The position numbers and the translations under genes are program-made. Under the pieces are notes generated by a model. The model worked only from the letters and a program-made list of their open reading frames with translations, made no database searches and was not told the DNA's origin. A stretch of DNA of 15,948 bases from Podaxis mareebaensis (taxonomy: Eukaryota; Basidiomycota; Agaricomycetes; Agaricales; Agaricaceae): the NCBI GenBank assembly GCA_018524725.1, contig JAEUWP010000250.1, forward strand, positions 1-15,948, given 5' to 3'. The first letter of the stretch is position 1, and every line of letters begins with the position of its first letter. Positions 1-9,075 of this stretch are shown one piece after another.

Positions 1-1454
1 GCTGAGAGTTGGGCACTATGTATGTTTTGGCTTTCTAGAGATTCTAGTTCCTCTATAACTTCTTTGAGTTCATTTCTGTTGTCTAGGAGTTCTTGGTTGG
101 TTTTGCTGAGAATGAGGGCAAGTTTGGATTTTTTGTTGGTTCTATCTTTGTAGAGTTGTCTCTTCCTTTGTGTTGTTTCTTCTCTACTGAGCTGTTTTAT
201 TATTTTTTTTGTTTGGATCCATATTTCTGTAGCACTAGTGCCATCTTCCTCTGTTCTTTCCATTTTTTCTTCAGCTTCTAGTAAGATTTTTCGTGTTCTG
301 CAGATAAATGGTTGAAATTCTATGGTATCTATATTTAGTCTCCATAAACCTTTTCCAATGTAAGGGAGTCCTTGTCTCATGATGTTGGCTGTTACTAATT
401 GATGATCTGAGATGTTTGCTCCTTCTTGGATTTGCCAGTCATATGAGAGTTTGAAGAGCTCTTTGTTTATGTAGATTCTATCAATTCTAGAGAAGCTGGA
501 GTTTTGGTGATAGGTGTAGTCTTTTTCATGTTCATTGGTTGTTCTCCATCCATCTACTAGTTTGTATTTGTTTGTTAATGTGGACCATATCTGAGAGAGA
601 CAGTTATCATCTTTGTGGTGGGGTAGTCAGTCTAGTGGTTCCTCTACAAAATTGAAGTCTCCTAGTATAATAGGGTTGTGTATATCTAGCTTTGTGATTT
701 CTTGGGAGAGCTTTTTGTAGAAGTTCATCTTAGCTTGGAGGTTATTGGGGGCATATATGTTAATGATTTGGATTTCTTGTTCATTCCACTCAAGGGTTAG
801 TAGGGAGGCTCTTCCTTTTATGATTGGGGAGTGTGACCATGATGGTTGTTGGTTTGGGTTCCAGTTGAGAAGGTCTTTGTTTAGTATGAAGGCTATTCCA
901 GCTCCATCTTCTCCTTCATTGCTCTCAATTATGATTTTTGGGTTTTGTCTCATAATCTCCTGACTTTCCCCTTCTGCTAGTTTAGTTTCCTGGGTGGCTA
1001 GTACAGTGATTTTATTTTTATGAATGAGTGTTGTTAGGTCTGGGTATTTGGATCTGTGGTTGGTGTATCTTTTCCCTCTTGTGTTCAGTGATCCTATTTT
1101 GATTCCAATTTTCTTAGATTTCATTTCTGGTCTTTTGGGGTGGTTTGTGTCATTGTTGTGGGTCATAGAGTGGTTTGCATCATGGGGACTGGTCATACAG
1201 GAGTTTTGCTGTACATCAGAGCCAGTCAACTCCCTTGAAACTGGCACCTGTGGGGCCCTAGTTTCTTGGTCCTGGGGCCTAGGGCCCATAGTCAGCCCCA
1301 GGCTTAAGGAGTTGGTGTGGGCATCTGCCACACTCATGTTTATACTGCAAGCCCTTAAGTACTCTGCAGTAGATGGCACTCTCATCCCAATATTACTGTT
1401 CCATGTTCCAGAACAGCCAGTGCTAAACTCTGATGTATTGTTGTGACTTTCCAT
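1..1454 (-). pseudogene. LINE ORF2, APE-type endonuclease domain (partial, one internal TGA)
   Basis: ORF2 would nick target DNA and reverse-transcribe the element. Reading from ATG at 1454, an endonuclease/exonuclease/phosphatase fold is recognisable at about residues 118-358. Its motifs are GSLNTRG (N124), QETKL (E156), GAGIAF (184-189), NIYAPN (232-237), GDFNF (D266, N268), SRIDRIY (D325) and ISDHQL (D350, H351). These cover the usual catalytic set of the family. A single TGA at 627-629 interrupts the frame just after the GDFNF motif. Beyond it the same frame stays open for 208 codons to the window edge, with a lysine/glutamate-rich, coiled-coil-like stretch that normally leads into the RT domain. 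The frame also extends upstream of the ATG to about 1622 with one more TGA at 1521-1523, so the true start may lie further upstream. Residues 1-115 have low complexity and no recognisable domain. Confidence 0.88.
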
Positions 1455-1644
1455 GATGTTGTTGTGAGTAGGACTCCTCCATGTGGGTGGTTTTGGGAAT
1501 TTCTTCCCAGGTTGATAACTTCATCTTGTGATTGTATGTTCTGAGGTGTGTAAGTTTAGACATCTTTCTAATGGTGTGACCAGCTTTATTTTCTGTTCAG
1601 TTGTTTCTGATAGGTTCTTTATGCCCTATATATCTAGTCCATTG

Positions 1645-3495
1645 GGTCTGACCCATTGATAATGAGTTCTTGCCTCAGTGTTATAGAGGGAAGGCTAATT
1701 CTGTCCATGAAGGTTTCTGGCATTATGAGGTTAGTATCTAGAAGTTGCTTTAAAAGGTTATAGGTTATGTCTCATGTTGATGTTACTTTTCATATACTGG
1801 GTCTAGCTTATAGATGGTAAGTTTATGTCTCAGTGTTATAGGGGGGATTAGTTTTGTTTATGAGGGTTTCCAGCTCTGATGGGTTAACATCCAAAGTTGT
1901 CTTAAAAGTTTGGAGGTTATATCTAATGCTGACAATGTGCCTCATACACTGAGTCTGACCTGTTGGTAGTAGGTTCATGTCTTAGTGCTCTAGAGGAAAG
2001 ACTGTTTCTATCCATGAAGGTTCTCAGTGCTGAACAGGTTTATATCTGGGAGTTGTTTTATAAGGTCAGAAGTCATATTTCTTGTTAACATCACTTTTCA
2101 AACATCAGGTCTGGCCCATTGATATCAGGTTCATGCCTTAGTGTCATAGGAGGAGGACTGATTCTATCCATTGAGGTTCCTAGCAGTAAAGTTAATATCC
2201 TAAAGTTTCCTTATGAGGTTAAGGGTCATATCTCATGTTGACTTTGCTTTTCATACTTCAGGTTTGGCCTGTTGGTAATTAGTTTAATCTTTAGTGTCAT
2301 AGGAGAAAGACTAGTTCTGTCCATGAAGGTTTCTAGTGCTGAGATGGTTTATATCTACAAGTTGCCTTATAAGAATAGAAGTCATATCTTATGTTGATAT
2401 TACATTCCAGACTCCAGGTTTGATTTATTGTTACCAGGTTCATATTTTGGTGTCATAGAAGTGTGACCGGTTCTATCTGTTAAGTTTCTCAGCACTGAAC
2501 AAGTTAATATCCATAAGTTGCCTTATAAGGAAGGAAATCATATCTCATATTGATATTACATTTTAGGCTTTAGGTTTGATTTATTGTTATCAGGTTCATG
2601 TCTTAGTGTCATAGAGGCAGGACTAGTTCTATCCATTAAGGTTCTCAGCACTGGACAAGTCAATATCCATAAGTTGCTTTATTAGGAAGGAAGCCATATC
2701 TCATGTTGATATTACATTTTAGACTCTAGGTATGATTTATTGCTAACAGGTTTATATCTTGGTGTCATAGAGGGAGGACTGATTCTATCTGTTAAGATTT
2801 CCAGCACTGAACGATTTAATGTCCACAGGTTGCCTTATAAGGAAAGAAGTCATATCTCATGAAGGTATCATATTTCAGACTCCAGGTCTGATTTATAGTT
2901 AATAGGTTCATGTCTTAGTATCATAGAAGGAGGGTTGATTCTATTTGTTAAGGTTTTCATTATTGAGCAAGTCAATATCCACAAATTGCCTTATAGGGAA
3001 AGAAGTTGTATCTCATGTTGATACCATATTTCAGACTCCCAGTTAGATTTATTGTTACTAGGTTCATATCTTAGTGTCATAGTATGAGGACTGATTCTAT
3101 CCATTAAGGTTTCCAGCATTAAGTAAGTTGGTGTTCAAAGTTTCCTTATAAGGTCAGAAGTCATATTTCATGTTGATGTTGTATCTCATACTCTGGGTCT
3201 GATCTATTGGTAACAAGTTTGAGCCTTATTGTCATAGAAGAAGGATTGATTCTACCTATGAAGGATCTTAGTGCTGAAAGGGTTTATATTCAGAAGTTGT
3301 CTTATAAGGTCTGAGATCATATCTTATGTTGACATTGTGTCTCATACTCCGGGTTTGATCTGATGATAGTGAGTTTGGGCCTTAACATCATAGAGGGAGG
3401 ACTGGTTCTATCTATGAGGGTCTCTGGTGCTAAATGGGTTTATATCTAGAGGTTGCCTTGAATGGTTAGAGGTTATATCTCATGTTGGCATTTTA
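1645..3495. repeat. Tandem array of about twelve 156-bp units
   Basis: A recurring landmark (variants of ttagtgtcatag) begins at 1677, 1832, 1984, 2140, 2293, 2449, 2605, 2761, 2917, 3073, 3228 and 3384. The spacings are 155, 152, 156, 153, 156, 156, 156, 156, 156, 155 and 156 bp. Other recurring unit parts are gttctatccattaaggtt, ttgccttataagg and gtcatatctcatgttgat. Units from about 2400 to 3070 resemble each other most, so the array has probably been homogenised locally and decays at its edges. No frame is open through a unit on either strand, so it is not a coding repeat even though 156 is divisible by three. It fills the space between ORF1 and ORF2 of the LINE. Confidence 0.93.
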
Positions 3496-3673
3496 GGATG
3501 CTTTTGTCTCTTTCAAACAGTCTTTAGTTAGGTAATCTTAAGGTTGACTGCCTTATGTTCAGAGATGGACTTATTAGATGGTTCAGTATGGAGAGTGGGG
3601 AGTGGTATATTAGAGACGAGTAAGGACAGGGGTGGTAGACAATGTGAGTTACAGGTAGCTGGGGGGTATGGAT
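3496..3673 (-). other. Spacer between ORF1 stop and tandem array
   Basis: Directly after the ORF1 stop the same frame stays open for about 49 further codons to another TAA, but with no recognisable motif. It is best read as 3' flank of ORF1 or inter-ORF spacer. No repeat unit is visible here. Confidence 0.4.
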
Positions 3674-4994
3674 TTAGATGTAGACTAGTTTCTTTTCACC
3701 AAGAGCCATTCCTTGAGCTACTTCCCCTAATCCCATGTTCCAAGTCTTCCTCAGTTTATTGAAGCAGCAGTCTGCAGTGGGGTGATCATGAGAGTGACAG
3801 ATTTTGCAGTCATAGGCAAAGCGGATATCGAGTTTGGAGAAGGAGTCAGGGTGGTAGGTGCTAGGAATGAAGGAGGGGGGCTTGTGACGGAAGTCTATGA
3901 TGGCAAAATATTCAGAGGAGTGAAGTTGGGCTACTTTGATGGTGATGGTGTTGTCCCAGATGGATTGTAGGGTGTCCCAGACTTTGACACTAGACCACAA
4001 TGCATTTCAGTTTGCTAAGACCTTCACATGAAGGGTGACACAGAGGGAGCAGCTAGTGGTTAGACTGCAGAAGGTAACAAGGTCACCTTTGCTAAGGGTG
4101 TATGTAGCTCCTATCTCCTCTAATTCTCTGACTGCCTTTCTACTGTGGACATTGACTGCATACCATGGCGATTCAGGGCATATTTCTTCGACATCTTCTT
4201 CCTTGACTATTTTGTTGTCTAGCAGGGCATTAATAGCTGCAATTATGGTGTTCTTCTTTTCTTGGGTCTTGGTGGCACCAGCATATGCCACAAGCAGCTT
4301 AAACTTTAAGGTTTCAGTAATGGGGTGTAGTGGTTTTTAAGGAGGGACTTACTCTACAGTCATTCATGAAGAAAGTCAATAGATTGGTCTTGAAGGTTTC
4401 GTTGTTGCCCCAGTTGGCAGGGTAGGGGTCCATGGTTGTGTAGAATTTTGGCTTGAGGGACTTGTCCTCAAGTGGAGTCCACTTATCACCAGAGTTGTCT
4501 ACCATGGGGTTGACCCAGATATCCCATTCTTCAACAGAGTTAGTAAATCAGTAGGCTATAGCTAGGGGGATTGCTTACCTTCATCATCTGAGAGTTCAGG
4601 GGTTTTGTCAGGGGAGGTGGGCTTGGGATCCTTGTTGACTTCACTGATGTCAGTTGACTCATTGTCAGTGAATGCTTTGTTGAGAGCAGATTGGACAGGG
4701 TTATCTAGTAAGTGTTGTTAGCTTATGTATTTCTTTTAATTATAGAGGCTTACTCATCAGGCTGTTGGTATTAGATGGAGTCAGGGAGTCGAGGAAGGGT
4801 ACCAGTGAATTGTCTATCTCCATATCCAAAAGCCTTTGTTTCTTCTTGTCCTTTTTCTTCTTGGAGTGACTGTTAGAGTTGGTCAGAGTGGCAAGCAGTT
4901 GGTCGTTGTCAGAGACTGGCTCTGAGTGGTCTTTTCATTTACAGCCTGAGAGGTCAGAGAAAGTGGGAGTGGGAGTGGGGGTATTCTTAGCCAT
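3674..4994 (-). pseudogene. LINE ORF1 (gag-like, CCHC knuckle), four exons with two internal TGA
   Basis: This is a probable nucleic-acid-binding ORF1 product of the LINE. Exons are 4994-4754, 4704-4579, 4528-4353 and 4303-3674, giving 390 codons plus stop. The introns (4705-4753, 4529-4578, 4304-4352; 49, 50 and 49 nt) begin GTAAGC, GTAAGC and GTAAGT, end in AG, and contain branch-like CTAAC, TACTAAC and TTACTGAAAC. Each carries a stop in the incoming frame, and removing each one restores a single frame. The N terminus is rich in Thr/Pro and Ser with a lysine cluster (around residues 45-55). The centre is rich in Asp/Glu. A C-x2-C-x4-H-x4-C zinc knuckle sits at residues 347-360. Two in-frame TGA codons (4935-4937 and 4007-4009, codons 20 and 280) break it. 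The real C terminus could lie beyond the TAA at 3674. Confidence 0.8.
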
Positions 4995-6292
4995 GGGGAG
5001 CAGTGTTAGAGAGATTCACTGGGGATTCAGGCTTTTTATGTTTGTCCGGTTACCTTTCTTTTGACTGAGTTTGGTTCTCGGGCCTTTCATTTCTATAGGG
5101 ATCTTATGGGTTTAGTGTTTATTATAAGTCTGATATTGTTCTAGTTTTAGACTAGTGATTATGAGTCTTACAGTTGTAGAAGTTATTCAGTCAGCATTCT
5201 ATGCTGGTTCTTCTGTTTTATGTGAGAGCTAAGGTCTACTGTTTTGAGTCTACAGCAGGTACAGGGAGGACGGGTTAGTCATTTCTATTGTAATATCATT
5301 ATTTTCTTGTGATATGTTTGTTGGAAAAGTGTGGTAGGAAAGTTAAGACATTATATAACTTATATGTAGCAGTGTAGTATGTAGTCTATTAAGTCATATC
5401 TAGTTGACTAGAGAATTTTACCTGATGTCAATTTACTGGCTGGGATGGTTGAGTGGGAGCTGGGGGAGATCTGGAGATATGTTAGTGTCGTTCTACTATA
5501 CTTTATCAGTCATTAGTGGATTCAGGGTTGCTGATTGTCAGCAGAGCACTTAGGGCTGGTCTAGATCTAGATGTATCTGATTGATAATAGTCAAGTTAGA
5601 GAGATGGTCAGTTAAGTGTATCAGTTGAGGTTTAGTAGTGTTAGATTAAGGTCAGAGGAACTGTTGGGTTTACCTGCTTACTGAAAGGTCATGTAGCTGT
5701 ATTATTCATTGGTAGGGCCAGTCAGGGCTCCAGAGAGTCTAGAAAGATCTAAAAGATCAAGGTCAGGTTGATATAGGTCAGTAATCAATGGGGTCTACCC
5801 TAAGGGCAGATGGTATGTTAGTAGAGCCAATCAGGGCTCAATAGAGTCTAGGGGGATCTAAAAGATCATGGTCAGTATGGTACTCCAGTCTATCAGAAGG
5901 TCAGTAGTGATCCACTTATCAGATTTTCTTGAAGAGCTGTATCTATTAGAACAGGTCAATAAGAATTGTGGTCTACCCTTAATATTGGGGCAGTTTGTCC
6001 AGTGTAGTGATCCAGGTTCAGGGCTTGACTCAAATCCACTAACACCATCCAAATTCATAAGGATTTTCTACTACTGACCTGGATAGGCTTTCATAGTTGT
6101 CCTTACTTCTTACAATTCCTCATAGATCCAACAATTAGTGATGCCTGAACCTGTATATTCCTCAGTAGATGGATATAAGATTTCATAAATAGATTACTAG
6201 TTCCTGGCTGCAATGTTAGTTGGGTATCACCCCATAAGCCTGAGGCCCTCGACAAGGACTCACAGAGGACATTGGAGTATGCCTGCCCTCAG
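4995..6292 (-). other. LINE 5' leader, non-coding
   Basis: No reading frame of useful length exists here on the element's strand. The stretch is CpG-poor like the rest of the element and contains degenerate duplications (see 5712-5875), with gatctaaaagatca and ggtctaccct as recurring words. It ends against 18S-like sequence at 6293. The function as leader or promoter is inferred from position only. Confidence 0.5.
5712..5875. repeat. Imperfect direct repeat, 55 bp, 109 bp apart
   Basis: Positions 5712-5766 and 5821-5875 align without gaps, 47 of 55 identical by hand count. Both share tcagggct, agagtctag and gatctaaaagatca. The word ggtctaccct of the first unit (about 5793) recurs near 5971, so the duplicated unit may be longer and more diverged. 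Such repeats are common in LINE 5' leaders, but no role can be read from the sequence. Confidence 0.75.
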
Positions 6293-6324
6293 GGTATCTG
6301 ATCATTTTCGATCCCCTAACCTTT

Positions 6325-6362
<38 letters not shown>

Positions 6363-7288
6363 ACAGTAGTCGGTCTTGAGTCAATCCAAGAATTTCACCT
6401 CTAGCGACTCAATACCAATGCCCCCAACTATCCCTATTAATCATTACGGCGACTCTAGAAACCAACAAAATAGAACCGCACGTCCTATTTTATTATTCCA
6501 TGCTAATGTATTCGGGCATAGGCCTGCTTTGAACACTCTAATTTTCTCAAGGTAAAAGTCCTGGTTCCCTGACACACACCAATAAAGGGCATGCTGGCTC
6601 ACCAAGAGGTAAGGCCCAGCCAAACAGTACACACCATTAAGCAGACTGCCCAGCCAGGTCTGAAGTTCAACTACAAGCTTTTTAACTGCAACAACTTTAA
6701 TATATGCTATTGGAGCTGGAATTACTGCAGCTGCTGGCACCAGACTTGCCCTCCAATTGTTCCTCATTAAGGGATTTAAATTGTACTCATTCCAATTATA
6801 AGACCCAAAAGAGCCCTATATTGTTATTTATTGTCACTACCTCCCTGTGTTGGGATTGGGTAATTTGTGTGCCTGCTGCCTTCCTTGGATGTGGTAGCTG
6901 TTTCTCAGGCTCCCTCTCTGGAATCGAACCCTTATTCCCCATTACCCATTGAAACCATGATAGGCCTCTATCCTACCATCAAAAGTTGATAGGGCAGATA
7001 TTTGAATGAAGCATTGCCAGTACAAGGCCATGTGATTCAAGAAGTTATTATGAATCACCAAGGGAGCAGTGAACCACGTTGGTTTTTTATCTAATAAATA
7101 CACCCCTTCCAGAAGTCGGGGCTTGATTGCATGTATTAGCTCTAGAATTACTACAGTTATCCATGTAGCAAGGTATCATCAAATAAACTATAACTGATTT
7201 AATGAGCCATTCGCAGTTTCACAGTACAAAGTTGTTTATACTTAGACATGCATGGCTTAATCTGACTACTGGCAGGATCAACCAGGTA
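6293..7288 (-). pseudogene. 18S rRNA gene fragment (5' part), CpG-decayed
   Basis: The complement starts with the canonical 18S 5' end (TACCTGGTTGATCCTGCC) and follows eukaryotic 18S to the conserved GGGGATCGAAAATGATCAGATACC, where similarity stops at 6293. Compared with the agaricomycete sequence as I remember it, most differences are at CpG sites changed to TpG or CpA. An example is AGCTGCAGTAATTCC for AGCCGCGGTAATTCC. A run of about 15 nt normally lying between GTAGTC and AGATTAAGCC is missing (junction 7263/7264). Roughly the 3' 800 nt of 18S are absent. Truncation, the deletion and substitutions in universally conserved loops make it a non-functional copy. Confidence 0.93.
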
Positions 7289-8939
7289 ACTACTTTCCAT
7301 CTTTGCACTCTGGGAGTGCAGTTGCCTGATAGTCACAGCATGAGGCTGCTTTCTCAGTCAGGAGTTCATCATAATGGTTGAAAGACCCAGGAGCAGCCAC
7401 AGAAAGCAGTTGGACATTGCTGTCTTACTAGCAATCTGAGGCTGGCAACTGAGCTGCCTTGTTCCCTGGTCTCACAATTTTCAGGATGGCTTCTCCCTCT
7501 CACAAGAGCAACAGAGATCATGACCTTCAGAGAGGACTACCTAACAGTCCACAGCTGCTCAGATAAGCAGCCACAGTGACTGTGGTGGATCCTCAAGTGT
7601 CTAACTACACACAGGCTTGGCCATCAGCAAGTAGTCCACATTGCTTCACACACTGCAAGCCACCACAAGTGGGTGCTTGACTTGAACATTTTGGCATGAG
7701 GTCTCTATTAACCTTGAACAACCAAGGCTCACAACCATCCCAAGCCAGTGTAAATCTGTAAGACAGACAGTTCAATAGCTTGGTCCAGGCTAAGCCAGTC
7801 TTCTCCCTCTCCCTCCAAGTTGCCAGGGGACATACTAGACAGGGCTGGAGCCCAGCTTTCAACCCCCCCACTTCTTTAACATGAAGGTACCAGCCCTACT
7901 AAACCAGTCAAGTGATGAGGGAGGAACAATGTTGCTGCTACACAAGCATAGCATCAGTGGAGAGTAAACTAGTTACTCACAATCTGAGAAGTTTGAGGCT
8001 TCAAGAATGGGAAAGTAGTTGGTAAAAGTCAGGAAAGGGCAATCTTGGGGAGTGCCTTGGAAGAGGATACTGAGTTGAATGTAGCAAGGAATGTTTAGGA
8101 CTTAAGAGAGCTAGTAAAGACAAGGAATGTAAAACTCCTGTGAAGAAAGTATGCTACTACATGATGGTTTAAATACTGCAGCTACAAGTAACACTGGGCA
8201 TAGGGTATGATACATGCATGAGTAAGAAAACATAAGGCATATGCATGTATAACATGAATGAACTGCATGTAAAGACCATATGAACATCTATAAAAAGAAG
8301 AACATGACTCTACCATGTACTACAGGAGTCATTAGAAGCATAGAACATTTCTACAATGTGTAATCCTACATTGAAAACATGAGGATATCAGTAATACTAC
8401 CACAAGCTGTATGTCTATGCAAGTGTTATAAGTATTAATATAGAAATGGATCAATCTATACATAGCATGAAGCTATGGAAGTATCCAAAAATTATCTTGC
8501 TCTGTCATTGCAGAGTGTATACATTGAGGACTCAGCATGTTCTGCTGATGGCAAGTAAATGTGTAAGCATCATGCTGATTAATTCCTCAACAGGGTGTTG
8601 TAAAAATTCCAATGCTCATGCATAGCAGAGCATAAGGTCAAGGATAATGTGTTCTAGTCATGGACTGGGGCACTGGGTTTTCTTCAACAGTGTGGAAGTG
8701 GGTCTCAAAGCAGACTTGACATACTCCCACAACAGTTTGCCTGATGAGAATTGCCTTAATCCTGCCTTATAAAGCTTTGAAAGTTGTACAGGTTATACAT
8801 AAGTTGAAAAACAGTTTGTTGATATAGCATATTTTAGTGTATGTATTGACATTTTTAGTATACATAATTTGAGCCATTTTGCTGATGCTGGTGATCCAGT
8901 GGGGAAACAAGACAGACAATCCTTTGCTCAACAATTCAA
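7289..8939. other. CpG-free spacer, possible rDNA 5' ETS/IGS remnant
   Basis: I read every line of this 1.65-kb stretch and found no CpG dinucleotide, although C and G are ordinary in frequency. It lies upstream of the 18S fragment in transcription order, where external transcribed and intergenic spacer would be. No coding frame with recognisable features, tRNA or 5S gene was seen. The spacer assignment is inference from position. It could also be unrelated repeat DNA with the same methylation history. Confidence 0.45.
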
Positions 8940-9075
8940 CGTGACTGCTATCTTTAGTGACATACTCTCAGGTTTTCGAATAGTCTCCTGGCATCGCTTG
9001 CGATCATTGATTCTACAGTAAGGAAAACGAGTGAAAGATGAATGAGAGCACAGGGTCATAGCTTGGGTGGAGGAC

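Larger units (their letters stand above)
1..6292 (-). mobile_element. Non-LTR retrotransposon (LINE), 5' part, decayed
   Basis: A two-ORF LINE lies on the minus strand and runs off the left edge. Its order from 5' to 3' is leader, ORF1 with a CCHC zinc knuckle, a 156-bp tandem array, and ORF2 starting with an apurinic-type endonuclease. This order is typical of fungal LINEs with APE endonucleases, for example the Tad group, but the clade cannot be fixed because the reverse transcriptase is outside the window. CpG is nearly absent (about twenty by eye in 6.3 kb), and all in-frame stops in both ORFs are TGA. The right boundary is placed where 18S similarity begins (6293). No target-site duplication can be tested because the 3' end is missing. 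That it is a LINE is well supported. The exact 5' end is uncertain. Confidence 0.85.

Noticed and set aside
1024..1446. 140-codon open frame on the plus strand
   Set aside because: It is antisense to the LINE endonuclease, whose motifs are clear. The frame has no recognisable domain.
1645..3495. CRISPR-like or protein-coding repeat array
   Set aside because: Units are head-to-tail without short-repeat/spacer structure, in a eukaryotic LINE, and stops occur in all frames.
6241..6292. Possible 5.8S/ITS2-like words (ggagtatgcctg) beside the 18S fragment
   Set aside because: The similarity is short and on the opposite strand to the 18S fragment, so it is most likely chance.
6444..6952. Open frames of 82-107 codons on both strands
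   Set aside because: They lie inside the 18S rRNA fragment and are translations of rRNA sequence.
7605..7871. 88-codon minus-strand frame in the CpG-free stretch
   Set aside because: No domain, and the loss of CpG removes CGA/TCG-type codons and distorts frame statistics there.
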